From Pseudobacter sp. (GTDB taxonomy: Bacteria > Bacteroidota > Bacteroidia > Chitinophagales > Chitinophagaceae): a DNA stretch of 64,000 bases. Below the pieces are notes generated by a model. It did no database searches. It saw only the letters and a list, made by a program, of their open reading frames with translations, and was not told where the DNA came from. Below are positions 44,018 through 53,625 of this stretch, one piece after another. The stretch is from contig JAFIGX010000014.1 of assembly GCA_017849455.1 (NCBI GenBank), forward strand, positions 248,001 to 312,000. Reading direction: 5' to 3'. The position numbers and the translations under genes were made by a program. The first letter of the stretch is position 1. Every line of letters begins with the position of its first letter.

Positions 44018-45277
44018 ATCATCTTCCCTGAACTGGTAACGCTCCTTGATCTTGCGCATCACTTCATCCATCGAAGCGCGATGATCTTTCGGGTTCCATT
44101 CTCCCCGCTCCCATTTTTCCAGTTCTTCATCGATATGCTTTTGCTGGAGTGCGCTGAGCTTGTCGACCAACTGGTCCGACATCTCCTTTTGTTTCTGGTA
44201 AAATGATCGCTTCTTTTCCGAGACCAGCTCTTTGTCTTTCCGCATCTCATTCTCTGCGGCGGCCATATTGGTTAGCTCTTCTTTGGCCAGTGCAATATCA
44301 TAAGGGCCTACCGGCATGATAAGCTTGCTGAGGATTGGACCTACTTCGATGAGAATGATCAGTAATGAAAGCAGCAGGCTGGTCCAGAATACGCTGGGCT
44401 CTTCACCGGAGAGATCGGACAAAGCCTTGTTACGTTCCAGGAAACCGATATTGGCCCTGGTATCTGCTTCATATTTTTTCCTTTTGTCTTCCAGTGAATG
44501 ATTGGCGATCTGCAGCAGGCTGTCCTGCGTGCGGATATCGTTGCCCAACTGTTGCAATTCAGGTGCGAACTGCACCCGCGCAGCGTTGTAAGCGCTCAGC
44601 TTGAGACGGGTGAGATTGTCGATGCCGCGCTGTAGAGAGCCGCCGGTCCCGTCTGCCTCCTGCACGTAAGCCTGCTGAAGGCGATGCAGGGTGTCTTCGA
44701 TATTGAGTTTGCGGGCATAGAGACGGTCGCGCCCGGCAGTGGTCTCCTGCATCAGCGCCTGGTTCTCGATATGGAGCAGGCTATCATTCATCTGGATCTT
44801 CTTATGGATATTCTCCGTGACCTTGGTATCGATCTCCTTTTCGAATATTTTCAATTCGAGCGGGCGGGCAATAGTGATACCGATCAGCAATGCCAGTGCG
44901 ATACGGGGTACGGCCATCCAGAGCTGTCTGCGTTTGCTCACACCATATTTACGCATGGTGGAGACCAGGAACCGGTCGAAGTTGAAAATGATAAGGCCCC
45001 AGATGAGGCCGAAGATGATCGTCCAGCCCCAACTCCCGAATACACTATACACCGCATAGCCCGCGGAGATCGACGCCAGTACGAAAGTGGCGAGGATGAC
45101 GCCACCCAATCCGGAGTATTTACTATGTTCTGATGGGAATTCTTTAAGGAGTTGCTGGTGGGCCCCTGCGCACCACCATAAGAAGCGGCTTTCCGTTCTT
45201 TTGCGGTTATCATTGCTCCCACTGAATGAATCATACGAATACAGACCATGATCATGGCCCGACTGGTGCTCAGCCAT
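44009..45277 (-). CDS. DUF4407 family membrane protein with coiled coil
   Basis: The 422-aa product matches the DUF4407 layout: three transmembrane helices (about 55-78, 83-103, 120-140), a long charged coiled-coil region (about 145-290), a fourth helix (about 296-318) and a second charged coiled coil to the end. The signature WWCAGAHQQLLKEFP and NFDRFLVSTMRK are typical. The function is not known; the large coiled coil suggests assembly or mechanosensing. It lies 127 nt downstream of the NRAMP-like gene on the same strand, possibly a separate unit. Confidence 0.82.
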   Translation of the reverse strand: MAEHQSGHDHGLYSYDSFSGSNDNRKRTESRFLWWCAGAHQQLLKEFPSEHSKYSGLGGVILATFVLASISAGYAVYSVFGSWGWTIIFGLIWGLIIFNFDRFLVSTMRKYGVSKRRQLWMAVPRIALALLIGITIARPLELKIFEKEIDTKVTENIHKKIQMNDSLLHIENQALMQETTAGRDRLYARKLNIEDTLHRLQQAYVQEADGTGGSLQRGIDNLTRLKLSAYNAARVQFAPELQQLGNDIRTQDSLLQIANHSLEDKRKKYEADTRANIGFLERNKALSDLSGEEPSVFWTSLLLSLLIILIEVGPILSKLIMPVGPYDIALAKEELTNMAAAENEMRKDKELVSEKKRSFYQKQKEMSDQLVDKLSALQQKHIDEELEKWERGEWNPKDHRASMDEVMRKIKERYQFREDDLL

Positions 45278-45404
45278 AGAAAATCAATTAATGAAAAAAA
45301 ATGTAGTGTTATTCTATAAGTGGTCGAAGTGTGGGAACAAATATTACAACGGCAAAATAGCCCGTTAATTGCAAACGAAACGCTAAAAGGGCAATTTATT
45401 AATA

Positions 45405-46631
45405 TTAACGCCAGAGTGCGGGCAGGTCTGTTGCAATGGCCTTTATTCCCATCACACCCATTACTGCCACTACGGTCCATCCTGCGGCCTGCATCCAGAG
45501 CGGATGCCGGTACCCTTTCATCAGGTTGCTCTTTGAAGCAGCCACGAGCACGATGGCAAGCCCTACCGGAAGGATCAGTCCGTTCACCACGCCCGCTGCG
45601 ATCAATAATTGTTTGGGTTTCCCGATCCAGCAAAAAATGAGGGTAGATAAAACAATAAAAATGGAGATGCACCAGCGTTCATATCGTGCGATCAACGGAT
45701 GAAGGGTCTTCAGGAATGAAATGGAAGTATAGGCCGCTCCAACCACGGAAGAGATAGCAGCGCCCCAAAGCACAACCCCGAAAATGCGCAGACCGAATTC
45801 CCCGGCGGCGTGTTTGAATACGGAGGCCGGAGGGTTATCGGCATCCAATGAAACTCCCTGCGCCAATACGCCCAATGCCGCGAGGAACAATACATAGCGC
45901 ATGATGCTGGAAATAACGATGCCGCTGATAGCGCTGCGGTCAACACGGGATTGCTGCGCAGCGCCTTTTATACCGGCATCGAGTAACCGATGTGCGCCGG
46001 AAAAAGTGATATAACCTCCTACTGTACCTCCTACCAGTGCAACAATGGCCACGGTGCTGATCTGTTCCGGAAGAATGGTTTGCCGGAGCGCATCTAGCAC
46101 CGGTGGATGCGAGCTGACTGCAATGTAGAGGGTGAGCAGGATCTTGATGATGCCTAAAGTTTTGGTGAAATGGTCGAGCATTTTACCGATCTCACTGATC
46201 CAAAATAATAATAAGGCGATCACGCAACTGATCACAGCCCCTTCTTTGAATGAAACGCCTGTGAGCACATTCATGCCCAGGCCGCAGCCGGCGATATTGC
46301 CGATGTTGAAAGCAAAACCTCCAAGCACTACCAGGATGGCCAGTACGAGACCTAGTCCGGGTACCAGTTTATTGGCAAGGTCCTGCGCCCGCATTTCACT
46401 CACAGTAAGCACGCGCCAGGTATTGAGCTGTGCGCCGATATCGAGTAAAATGGAAACAAAGATCACGAAGCCCATGGCTGCCATCAGCTTCTGGGTGAAA
46501 ACTGTGGTCTGGGTGAGGAAACCGGGGCCAATGGATGAATTGGCCATCAGGAATGCGGCTCCCAGGATGGCGCTGCCGGCGCCGGTGGAAAAACGGCCGG
46601 ATGACCAGCCGGAAAATATCTTTTTAAACAT
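45405..46631 (-). CDS. NRAMP-like permease of the 5-oxoprolinase operon (YcsG type)
   Basis: The 408-aa protein has about 11 transmembrane helices and the NRAMP-like start GAAFLMANSSIGPGFLTQT in helix 1. It resembles B. subtilis YcsG, which is likewise encoded beside pxpA. The helix-1 metal motif DPGN of true Mn/Fe NRAMPs is not present, the aligned segment reading SIGPG, so a metal substrate should not be assumed. 5-oxoproline or another small anion is a reasonable candidate (inference). The ATG at 46631 overlaps the end of pxpA by 8 nt, so translation is coupled. Confidence 0.85.
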   Translation of the reverse strand: MFKKIFSGWSSGRFSTGAGSAILGAAFLMANSSIGPGFLTQTTVFTQKLMAAMGFVIFVSILLDIGAQLNTWRVLTVSEMRAQDLANKLVPGLGLVLAILVVLGGFAFNIGNIAGCGLGMNVLTGVSFKEGAVISCVIALLLFWISEIGKMLDHFTKTLGIIKILLTLYIAVSSHPPVLDALRQTILPEQISTVAIVALVGGTVGGYITFSGAHRLLDAGIKGAAQQSRVDRSAISGIVISSIMRYVLFLAALGVLAQGVSLDADNPPASVFKHAAGEFGLRIFGVVLWGAAISSVVGAAYTSISFLKTLHPLIARYERWCISIFIVLSTLIFCWIGKPKQLLIAAGVVNGLILPVGLAIVLVAASKSNLMKGYRHPLWMQAAGWTVVAVMGVMGIKAIATDLPALWR

Positions 46632-47385
46632 GCGTGATGGTAATGCCTTTTTCGGTGAAAGCCTGATCGATATTTTTTGCCAGATCGAGCGCCCCTGCTC
46701 CATCGCTGTGAATGCAGATGGTCTCGGCTTTTAGTGAAACCGTTTTTCCAGTGATGGTAGTAACAGTGCCTTGTTCCACCATCTGCAGCACCTGTTGAAT
46801 GGCTTGTTTTGTTTGATGGATCAGCGCGCCGGCTTCTGTACGTGGCGTGAGGCTGCCATCATCCTGGTATGTACGGTCGGCGAAGACCTCACTTTGTGTT
46901 TTCAATCCGATGGCCCTGGCTTTTGCGATCAGCTCACTCCCTGCGAGACCATAAAGGATCAGCCGGCTGTCGAAATCGAACAAAGCCCTGCTGATGGCGG
47001 CAGCAAGCCGGGCATCTTTCGCAGCCATATTGTACAACGCCCCATGTGGTTTTACATGGTGCAGGGTAGCGCCTTTTACTTCCAGAAAAGCTTGTAGCGC
47101 ACCGATCTGGTAAAGGATCACATCGTATAATTTTTCAGGTGGGAGGTTCATTGACCTGCGACCGAAATTTTCTCTGTCGGGAAAGCCGGGGTGTGCCCCG
47201 ATGGCGATCCCTGCTGTCAGGGCCGCATCAACCAAAAGGTGCATGGTATGAGGGTCGCCGGCATGGAAGCCGCAAGCCAGGTTCATGGAGCTGATATATG
47301 GAAGGATCGCCAGGTCATTTTCGATCCTGTAATCCCACAAGGGAGTGCTTTCACCCATATCGCAGTTGAGGTCGATCGTTAGCAT
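46624..47385 (-). CDS. pxpA: 5-oxoprolinase subunit A
   Basis: PxpA, with PxpB and PxpC, opens 5-oxoproline to glutamate using ATP, disposing of a damage product formed from glutamine and glutathione. The 253-aa product is a LamB/YcsF protein with DLNCDMGE at residues 5-12, the SSMNLACGFHAGDP motif, GAHPGFPDRENFGRR and VKPHGALYN. It overlaps pxpC by 7 nt upstream and the permease by 8 nt downstream, a tightly coupled operon. Confidence 0.95.
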   Translation of the reverse strand: MLTIDLNCDMGESTPLWDYRIENDLAILPYISSMNLACGFHAGDPHTMHLLVDAALTAGIAIGAHPGFPDRENFGRRSMNLPPEKLYDVILYQIGALQAFLEVKGATLHHVKPHGALYNMAAKDARLAAAISRALFDFDSRLILYGLAGSELIAKARAIGLKTQSEVFADRTYQDDGSLTPRTEAGALIHQTKQAIQQVLQMVEQGTVTTITGKTVSLKAETICIHSDGAGALDLAKNIDQAFTEKGITITHV

Positions 47386-48371
47386 GCCAGTTCATTCAGA
47401 TGGTCGAGGCAGGCTCGTTCGAGAATAGCCAGCTCCCGCTGCTGTGAAAATAACAATTCTTCCGCTGTGTGCATATCGACCATTTTGAATTGGATGGTAT
47501 CGCTGGGCCTTAGCTGGGCCAGTTTGGGAAGATGTGCGTTCACGACATGACCGATGCGCGGGTAACCGCCGGTAGTTTGATGATCGGCCATCAGCACGAT
47601 GAGCTGCCCATCGGGCAGTAATTGCATGGTGCCGAAGCTAACCCCGGTCGATACCAGCTCGGTATCGGTAGATCTTTGTAGTGGTACTCCTTTCAGCCGG
47701 TAGCCCATCCGGTCGGAGAAGGGATGGATGATAAAATTATTCTGCAAAAGATCGTGACAGGAGTTTTCCGTAAGCTCTTTCCATTCATGGCCCATGGTGA
47801 AATAGATCTCATGGGGAAACTGGTAGGTCTTATCTGCATCTACTCTCCATTTGAGCACCTGGTAATCGCGCCCTTCACGAAGCAGCCCTGCGAAGTAGAT
47901 CGAGCTTTCCCTGAAGGCAAGCTCATCATCTTTTTCCAGTTTACGGCCTTCGAGCCCACCGGCGCCTGCTTTGAGGTTGGTGCTGTAACTGTTCAGCCAT
48001 TTTTTGATGCAGATACCGCCATGTACGGCGAGGTAGCACCGGGCGCCATTCCTGAGGCCATTGAAATGGAGGATGCTGTTTTTTCTTACCACGACGGGTT
48101 TCCACAGCGGGAGCGCTTCATCGTTGAGCATGGGGGTGAAATCGGCCCCGGTGATACTGATCAGGGCATTTTGTTCGAAGAAGATCTGCGGACCGGGGAA
48201 ATGGATCTCCAGCAAGGCTTCGCGGCTGCAATTGCCGGAGAGCATATTGGCTATGCGGGCTGCGTACAGGTCCATGGCGCCACCAGGGGCAATGCCTGTG
48301 CTACTGAAACCAAAGCGGCCCGTATCCTGGATGGTGTCCAGTAAACCGGGTTTAATAACGGTGAGGGACAT
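47379..48371 (-). CDS. pxpC: 5-oxoprolinase subunit C (biotin-dependent carboxylase-like fold)
   Basis: The 330-aa product is the KipA/AHS2 family subunit: DTGRFGFSSTGIAPGGAMD near residues 16-34, ISITGADFTP near 75, and the GYPRIGHVV segment near 265. It forms the 5-oxoprolinase complex with PxpB and PxpA. In some bacteria this subunit is fused to PxpB; here it is separate. The ATG is 40 nt after pxpB and its end overlaps pxpA by 7 nt. Confidence 0.93.
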   Translation of the reverse strand: MSLTVIKPGLLDTIQDTGRFGFSSTGIAPGGAMDLYAARIANMLSGNCSREALLEIHFPGPQIFFEQNALISITGADFTPMLNDEALPLWKPVVVRKNSILHFNGLRNGARCYLAVHGGICIKKWLNSYSTNLKAGAGGLEGRKLEKDDELAFRESSIYFAGLLREGRDYQVLKWRVDADKTYQFPHEIYFTMGHEWKELTENSCHDLLQNNFIIHPFSDRMGYRLKGVPLQRSTDTELVSTGVSFGTMQLLPDGQLIVLMADHQTTGGYPRIGHVVNAHLPKLAQLRPSDTIQFKMVDMHTAEELLFSQQRELAILERACLDHLNELAC

Positions 48372-48411
48372 ACGTTATATTGGGTTTGTCAAACTACAAG
48401 CTCATCGACAT

Positions 48412-49113
48412 TTAATACTCTTCAAATTCTATAGGGGTGATCGGATAAAACCGGACCTGGTCGCCTGTCCGGAACAGAACAGGGCTCGAAGCATACGGAT
48501 CGAATAATTTCAAAGGGGTGCGGCCAATGATCTGCCATCCACCGGGACTGGCAAGGGGATAAATGCCTGTTTGAATGCCTGCGATCCCTACGCTACCGGG
48601 AGCTACCATTACCGGCTGCGCCTTCCTGCCCACCGCAATGCGCTCATCGATGGTACCAAGGTAAGAAAAGCCGGGCAGGAACCCTATCATAAAAACCCGG
48701 TAGGTCCTGCTGGTATGCAGGTCAATAACAGCCGATACGTCCAGTTGTTTTTCAAGGGCCAGGGCCGGAAGGTCGGGCGCATAAGTCCCCTCATAACAAA
48801 CGGGTACCCGGTGGAAGGTAGAGCCGGTTTCCCGGTTTACGTTGGTCTGCCCGAAAGCGTTGGCCAGTTGCTGCTTTACCCATTCAAAGATAGTGGATGA
48901 ATGGCCGGCTACGGGCCGTACCTGGATGGGATCATATATAATGGTAAGCGAACTGTAGGCCGGGATGCAGTCCAGCAGGCCGGGAAAAGGGTGAGTGGAC
49001 AACCACTGTTGCATGGCCATTATTTTCCCGTTGAGCGATTCATCGATCCGGTTGCCCAGGGAAATAGTAGCAGCCGAATCGCCCACCGGGAATATATCTG
49101 GAACAATGCTCAA
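48412..49113 (-). CDS. pxpB: 5-oxoprolinase subunit B
   Basis: The 233-aa product is the KipI/AHS1 family subunit: GDSAATISLGNRID near residues 12-25, IPAYSSLTIIYDP near 48, the DLPALALEKQLD core and GFLPGFSYLGTID, GGWQIIGRTPLKLFDP at the C-terminal side. It is the first gene of the pxpB-pxpC-pxpA-permease unit. The start is TTG at 49113; an in-frame TGA lies 13 codons upstream with no ATG between, so TTG is the best start. It is divergent from topA. Confidence 0.93.
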   Translation of the reverse strand: MSIVPDIFPVGDSAATISLGNRIDESLNGKIMAMQQWLSTHPFPGLLDCIPAYSSLTIIYDPIQVRPVAGHSSTIFEWVKQQLANAFGQTNVNRETGSTFHRVPVCYEGTYAPDLPALALEKQLDVSAVIDLHTSRTYRVFMIGFLPGFSYLGTIDERIAVGRKAQPVMVAPGSVGIAGIQTGIYPLASPGGWQIIGRTPLKLFDPYASSPVLFRTGDQVRFYPITPIEFEEY

Positions 49114-49225
49114 ATCAGTTTCGATTAACCAAAATATGCTGAAATATAATCATTTTCAAGGTTCTGACATCACACAAAATTAACCGACAATCCGGCATGT
49201 TTATTGGGTGAGGCCCTGGCACCAA

Positions 49226-49257
49226 TTTGTTGTTTTCACCGTTATACACTAAACTTG
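49226..49257 (+). promoter_or_regulatory. Promoter candidate of topA, TTTG-N20-TAAACTTG
   Basis: TTTG at 49226-49229 and TAAACTTG at 49250-49257 are 20 nt apart; the -7 box differs from TAnnTTTG at one position. It would give a leader of about 35 nt to the ATG at 49297. Confidence 0.55.
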
Positions 49258-49296
49258 CACGCCAACAGGCCTATTGTTAAACCGTTTAATCAGCGT

Positions 49297-51867
49297 ATGG
49301 CGAAGAATTTATTGATCGTGGAGTCCCCTGCTAAAGCGAAGACTATCGAAAAGATCCTGGGATCGGACTTCGAAGTGAAGAGTTGCTATGGGCATATCCG
49401 GGACCTGGAGAAGGATGATATGGGTATCGATATCAAGAATAATTATCAACCCAGATATATAGTTCCTGAAGATAAGGAAAAGGTTGTGAAAGAGTTGAAG
49501 AGCTTAGCTAAAAAATCCGATGAAGTATGGCTCGCAACGGATGAGGACCGTGAGGGAGAAGCCATTAGCTGGCATCTTTGTGAGGTATTGGGACTGGATC
49601 CCCGGAGTACCAAACGGATCGTGTTCCATGAGATCACCAGGCCTGCTATCAAAAAAGCGGTGGAAAGCCCCCGGACGGTGGACATGAACCTCGTGAACGC
49701 CCAGCAGGCACGCCGGGTACTCGACAGGATCGTAGGCTTCGAGCTTAGCCCCGTGCTTTGGCGCAAGATGAGCATGAAGAACAACCTCAGTGCCGGCCGG
49801 GTACAGAGTGTGGCCGTACGCCTCATCGCCGAGCGTGAACGGGAGATCAATGCTTTCACTCCTGTCAGCACCTTTAAAATTGAAGCCCTTTTCACCGCTG
49901 ATGACCTCAGTGGCAAGGCCGTTACTTTTTCGGCCGAAGGCAAAAAATATTCCGGCGCGGAAGATGCCGAGCAATTCCTCAAAAGCTGTATCGGCGCCAA
50001 TTATTCGGTAACGGACATCCAGGTGAAACCGGCCAGGAAATCGCCTGCCGCCCCTTTCACCACTTCTACCCTTCAGCAGGAAGCATCACGCAAATTCGGG
50101 TATTCCGTGAGCCGCACCATGACGCTGGCGCAGAGACTCTACGAAAGCGGTAAGATCACGTACATGCGTACCGACAGCGTGAACCTGAGCGATACGGCCA
50201 TGACAGAGATCCGCAACCAGGTGAATAACCAGTATGGCGACCGGTATTACCAGCCGAGAAAATATAAGAACAAGAATGAATCCGCGCAGGAAGCGCACGA
50301 AGCTATCCGCCCTACCTATATGGAAAACCTCACGGTAGATGACCCGGATTGCAAACGTCTCTATGAGCTGATCTGGAAACGAACTATGGCATCACAGATG
50401 GCTGATGCTGAATTGGAGCGGACCATCGCCAAAATTGCCATCTCCACCAATAAAGAAGAGCTTACTGCCAGTGGTGAAGTATTGAAATTCGAAGGCTTCC
50501 TCAAAGTATACCGGGAAGACCGCGATGATGAAGATATCAACGACGATGAACAGGCAGAAGGCATGTTGCCACCCCTGCGTGTGAGCCAGCAACTGCCGCT
50601 CAAAGAAATGAAGGCCATTGAACGTTTCAGTCGCCCTTCGCCCCGCTATACGGAAGCCTCTCTGGTCAAGAAACTGGAAGAACTGGGCATCGGCCGGCCG
50701 TCGACCTACGCTCCTACCATTTCCACGATACAGAAAAGAGGCTATGTAGAAAAAAGGGACAAGGAAGGTGTGAAAAGGGACTTTCGCATATTCAGGCTGG
50801 CGAACGACCAGATCACCAAACTCACTGAACAGGAAAATACAGGCGCAGAGAAATCCAAATTATTCCCCACCGACCTCGGACTGGTGGTGACGGATTTCCT
50901 GAAACAATATTTCGATGATATCATGGACTATGGTTTCACTGCCCGCATCGAGGAAGAATTCGACGAAGTGGCCGCAGGCAAAATGAAATGGAACCGGATG
51001 ATCGATGATTTCTATGTTCCTTTCAAACAGGATGTGGACAATACCATCGAAAATGCAGAACGGATCAAGGGTGAGCGCGAATTGGGCATCGACCCTGAAT
51101 CAGGAAAGAAGATCGTGGCGCGTATGGGAAGGTATGGCCCCATGGTGCAGATCGGGGATGTGAACGATGAAGAGAAACCCCGTTTCGCCAGTCTCAAAAA
51201 AGACCAGAGCATCGAAACCATCACCTATGAAGAAGCGCAGGCCCTGTTCCAGTTACCGCTCACACTGGGTGAATATGAAGGCCAGGAAGTATCCGTGAAC
51301 GTAGGACGCTTCGGCCCCTATGTGAAATTAGGCGAACAATTCATCTCCATACCCCGTGGTGAGGACCCGCTGGAAGTGAGCATCGACAGAGCTATCGAAC
51401 TGATCAATGAAAAGCAGAAAGCAGATGCCCCCATAGCCCAATACGATGGCAAGCCCGTCACCAAAGGCAAGGGACGTTTCGGTCCTTTCATAAAATGGAA
51501 CGACATGTTCATCAATGTGCCGAAACGTTACAATTTCGATGCATTGACACAGGCAGATATCAATGAACTGATCGATGCCAAGGTGAAAAAAGAGGCCAAC
51601 AGGTATATCCAGCACTGGCCGGAAGAAAAGATCTCTATCGAGAATGGCCGCTGGGGCCCCTTCATCCGCTTCGGTAAAAAAATGCTGAAGCTGGGCAGGA
51701 AGTCCGACGATACCAAATATACCGCAGAAGAGGCCGCCGTTATTCCGCTCGATGACGTGAAGAAAATGGTGGAACAGCAAGTACCGGATGCCTTCATGAA
51801 GAAAGCGGCCAAAAAAGCACCGACCAAAAAGGCAGCCCCGAAGAAAGCTGCGAAGAAGAAGAAATAG
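49297..51867 (+). CDS. topA: DNA topoisomerase I (type IA)
   Basis: TopA relaxes negative supercoils by cutting and passing single strands. The 856-aa product has the Toprim domain (LLIVESPAKAKTI with E9, and TDEDREGE with D82 and D84), the catalytic KITYMRTDS motif with Y289, and the linker and gate domains. After about residue 560 come repeated topoisomerase C-terminal modules (GRYGPMVQ, GRFGPYVK, GRFGPFIK, GRWGPFIR) and a Lys/Ala-rich basic tail. There are no CxxC zinc ribbons, in line with Bacteroidota enzymes. The ATG at 49297 is used; upstream codons do not match the family start MAKNLLIVESP. Confidence 0.97.
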   Translation: MAKNLLIVESPAKAKTIEKILGSDFEVKSCYGHIRDLEKDDMGIDIKNNYQPRYIVPEDKEKVVKELKSLAKKSDEVWLATDEDREGEAISWHLCEVLGLDPRSTKRIVFHEITRPAIKKAVESPRTVDMNLVNAQQARRVLDRIVGFELSPVLWRKMSMKNNLSAGRVQSVAVRLIAEREREINAFTPVSTFKIEALFTADDLSGKAVTFSAEGKKYSGAEDAEQFLKSCIGANYSVTDIQVKPARKSPAAPFTTSTLQQEASRKFGYSVSRTMTLAQRLYESGKITYMRTDSVNLSDTAMTEIRNQVNNQYGDRYYQPRKYKNKNESAQEAHEAIRPTYMENLTVDDPDCKRLYELIWKRTMASQMADAELERTIAKIAISTNKEELTASGEVLKFEGFLKVYREDRDDEDINDDEQAEGMLPPLRVSQQLPLKEMKAIERFSRPSPRYTEASLVKKLEELGIGRPSTYAPTISTIQKRGYVEKRDKEGVKRDFRIFRLANDQITKLTEQENTGAEKSKLFPTDLGLVVTDFLKQYFDDIMDYGFTARIEEEFDEVAAGKMKWNRMIDDFYVPFKQDVDNTIENAERIKGERELGIDPESGKKIVARMGRYGPMVQIGDVNDEEKPRFASLKKDQSIETITYEEAQALFQLPLTLGEYEGQEVSVNVGRFGPYVKLGEQFISIPRGEDPLEVSIDRAIELINEKQKADAPIAQYDGKPVTKGKGRFGPFIKWNDMFINVPKRYNFDALTQADINELIDAKVKKEANRYIQHWPEEKISIENGRWGPFIRFGKKMLKLGRKSDDTKYTAEEAAVIPLDDVKKMVEQQVPDAFMKKAAKKAPTKKAAPKKAAKKKK

Positions 51868-51905
51868 TTCGGGTGAACCCAATGGGTACCCGGAAATGAG
51901 ACAGC

Positions 51906-52460
51906 ATGCTTACGCTCAAATACCATCTGACACCGGAAGAGTATTTCAACTACAACTATTACACGGCCTGGGCCTCCCCGGACAAAAAGGGCTACCGGGT
52001 GCGTTATTATCTTCGCGTGTTCGTGCTTTATGGGGCCATTGCAGCATTGTACATTTTCGTGAACAGGCAGCATGATCTGCTGGTAGACTTTACTGTTTTC
52101 TTTGTGATCGCATTCATCTATTTCCTGCTGGTGCCGTTCCTCGTACGCCGTTCCATCCGCAACCGGGTGACCAGCATGCTGGCAGAACCGGAGAACGCAC
52201 ATATCCTCGACCAGGCAGAAGTGGTGCTCTCCGATACGGGGATCATCGATAAGGACAGTTCTTCAGAAAGCAAATATACCTGGGAGGCGATCGTGAAAAA
52301 GATCGAAACGCCCGACAGCTATTATCTCTATACCAACTCCTATCATGCCATCCTGATCCCGAAAAGGGCGCTCAGCCATCCGCAGGAAAAAACCGAGTTG
52401 CAACGTCTCTTCGATCAGTATCTTTCACTAAGCTCGGAGTTCGGACGGGGGAATGATTGA
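51906..52460 (+). CDS. YcxB-like membrane protein
   Basis: The 184-aa product has an N-terminal short cytoplasmic part starting LTLKYHLTPEEYFNYNYYTAW, two adjacent transmembrane helices (about 38-52 and 58-78) and a C-terminal PH-like domain (about 100-175) with WEAIVKKIETPDSYYLYTN and AILIPKRAL, the YcxB signature. The function is unknown. It starts 38 nt after topA on the same strand. Confidence 0.8.
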   Translation: MLTLKYHLTPEEYFNYNYYTAWASPDKKGYRVRYYLRVFVLYGAIAALYIFVNRQHDLLVDFTVFFVIAFIYFLLVPFLVRRSIRNRVTSMLAEPENAHILDQAEVVLSDTGIIDKDSSSESKYTWEAIVKKIETPDSYYLYTNSYHAILIPKRALSHPQEKTELQRLFDQYLSLSSEFGRGND

Positions 52461-52628
52461 AAGAAATCAACAACCGCACCCACCGCAAACCCTTGCCAGC
52501 ACTGGCTAACCGGCGGACGTAATTTTCCGCATTGTGGATTTGTGGATAAGATTTTTATCAAAATTTTACAAGTTCTCCGAAATTGACAACCATATCTAAC
52601 CTGTCTATTATCCGGGAGACCAACGCAC

Positions 52629-53525
52629 ATGGAAGAGAACAAGGAAATATCGGCTCTGTTTCACCTGATAGACGATCCTGATGAGGAAGTCTTCAACGTC
52701 GTGTCTACCCGCATCATCGATTTTGGAAAAGGCATTATCCCCAACCTGGAAAACCTCTGGGAGAACACCATCAGTGAGGAAGTACAGGAACGTATCGAAC
52801 TCCTGATCCATCGCCTCCATTTCCGCGACCTCACCGAAGATGTACAACAATGGAATAAGAATACCCACCAGGACCTCCTGACCGGCGCCTTGCTCGTAGC
52901 CCGCTTCCAATACCCGGAGCTGGCCACGGCCCAGATCTACCAGGAGATCGAAAAGCTGCGGCGCAATATCTGGCTCGAGCTCAACAGCTACCTCACTCCG
53001 CTCGAACAGGTGAATGTACTGACCAGCATCCTGTACAATTATTATAACCTCCGCGGAACCGAGATCGGGTATCAGCACCCGGAAGAGTTCCTCATCAATA
53101 AACAACTGGAAACAAAACGGGGCAATGCCATTGCCAACGGCATCCTTTACCTGATCGTGAGTGAACTGCTCGATGTGCCGGTACGCGCCATCAATATCCC
53201 ACGCCAGTTCGTGCTTGGTTATTTCAAATCCGATTATGACTTCAGCCGGCATACCGAAAATCCGCTCTACAAAACAGAATTCTACATAGATCCCATGAGC
53301 GGGCAGGTGTTCACCCATAAAGACGTGGACAATTACTTCAAGCGCATCAATGTTCCTCCTGTCGCCTCCTATTTCAAACCGCTCTCGAACAAGCGCGTGG
53401 TCCAGTACCTGCTGGAAGAATTCAGCAAATGTTTCGACAACGACAAGGACCGCTACAAACAAAAAGAACTGATGGAACTGGTGTCCCTGATCCAGGACAA
53501 TGAACCTGAACAGGGACAAGCCTGA
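52629..53525 (+). CDS. SirB1-like transglutaminase-core2 protein, catalytic Cys absent
   Basis: The 298-aa product has a helical N-terminal part and a Transglut_core2-type domain (about 95-200) with NSYLTPLEQVNVLTSILYN, the KRGNAIANGILYLIVSELLDVPVRAINIPRQFVLGYF core and DPMSGQVF. In active transglutaminase-like enzymes a Cys lies in the RxG...Cys helix; here that helix has none, and the only Cys is near the C-terminus. A binding or scaffold role is therefore more likely. The last part is helical (about 245-298). It is preceded by a 168-nt spacer with no evident gene. Confidence 0.78.
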   Translation: MEENKEISALFHLIDDPDEEVFNVVSTRIIDFGKGIIPNLENLWENTISEEVQERIELLIHRLHFRDLTEDVQQWNKNTHQDLLTGALLVARFQYPELATAQIYQEIEKLRRNIWLELNSYLTPLEQVNVLTSILYNYYNLRGTEIGYQHPEEFLINKQLETKRGNAIANGILYLIVSELLDVPVRAINIPRQFVLGYFKSDYDFSRHTENPLYKTEFYIDPMSGQVFTHKDVDNYFKRINVPPVASYFKPLSNKRVVQYLLEEFSKCFDNDKDRYKQKELMELVSLIQDNEPEQGQA

Positions 53526-53625
53526 CCACCATCGAACAATTTTTTTGCTCTCCTGTTAAGTTGTAACTTCCGGTACGGAACTACTCACTGGTCATACTAT
53601 TACCATCATACTAAAACTGTAAGAC

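Noticed and set aside
44009..45277. Link between DUF4407 and the 5-oxoprolinase operon
   Set aside because: A 127-nt gap and no known functional tie; same strand alone is weak evidence.
45405..46631. Manganese/iron NRAMP transporter
   Set aside because: The helix-1 metal motif is not present and the operon context is 5-oxoproline metabolism.
52608..53519. Long open frame (303 codons) on minus
   Set aside because: It is antisense to the SirB1-like gene and shows no recognisable domain; the plus-strand frame has the family motifs.
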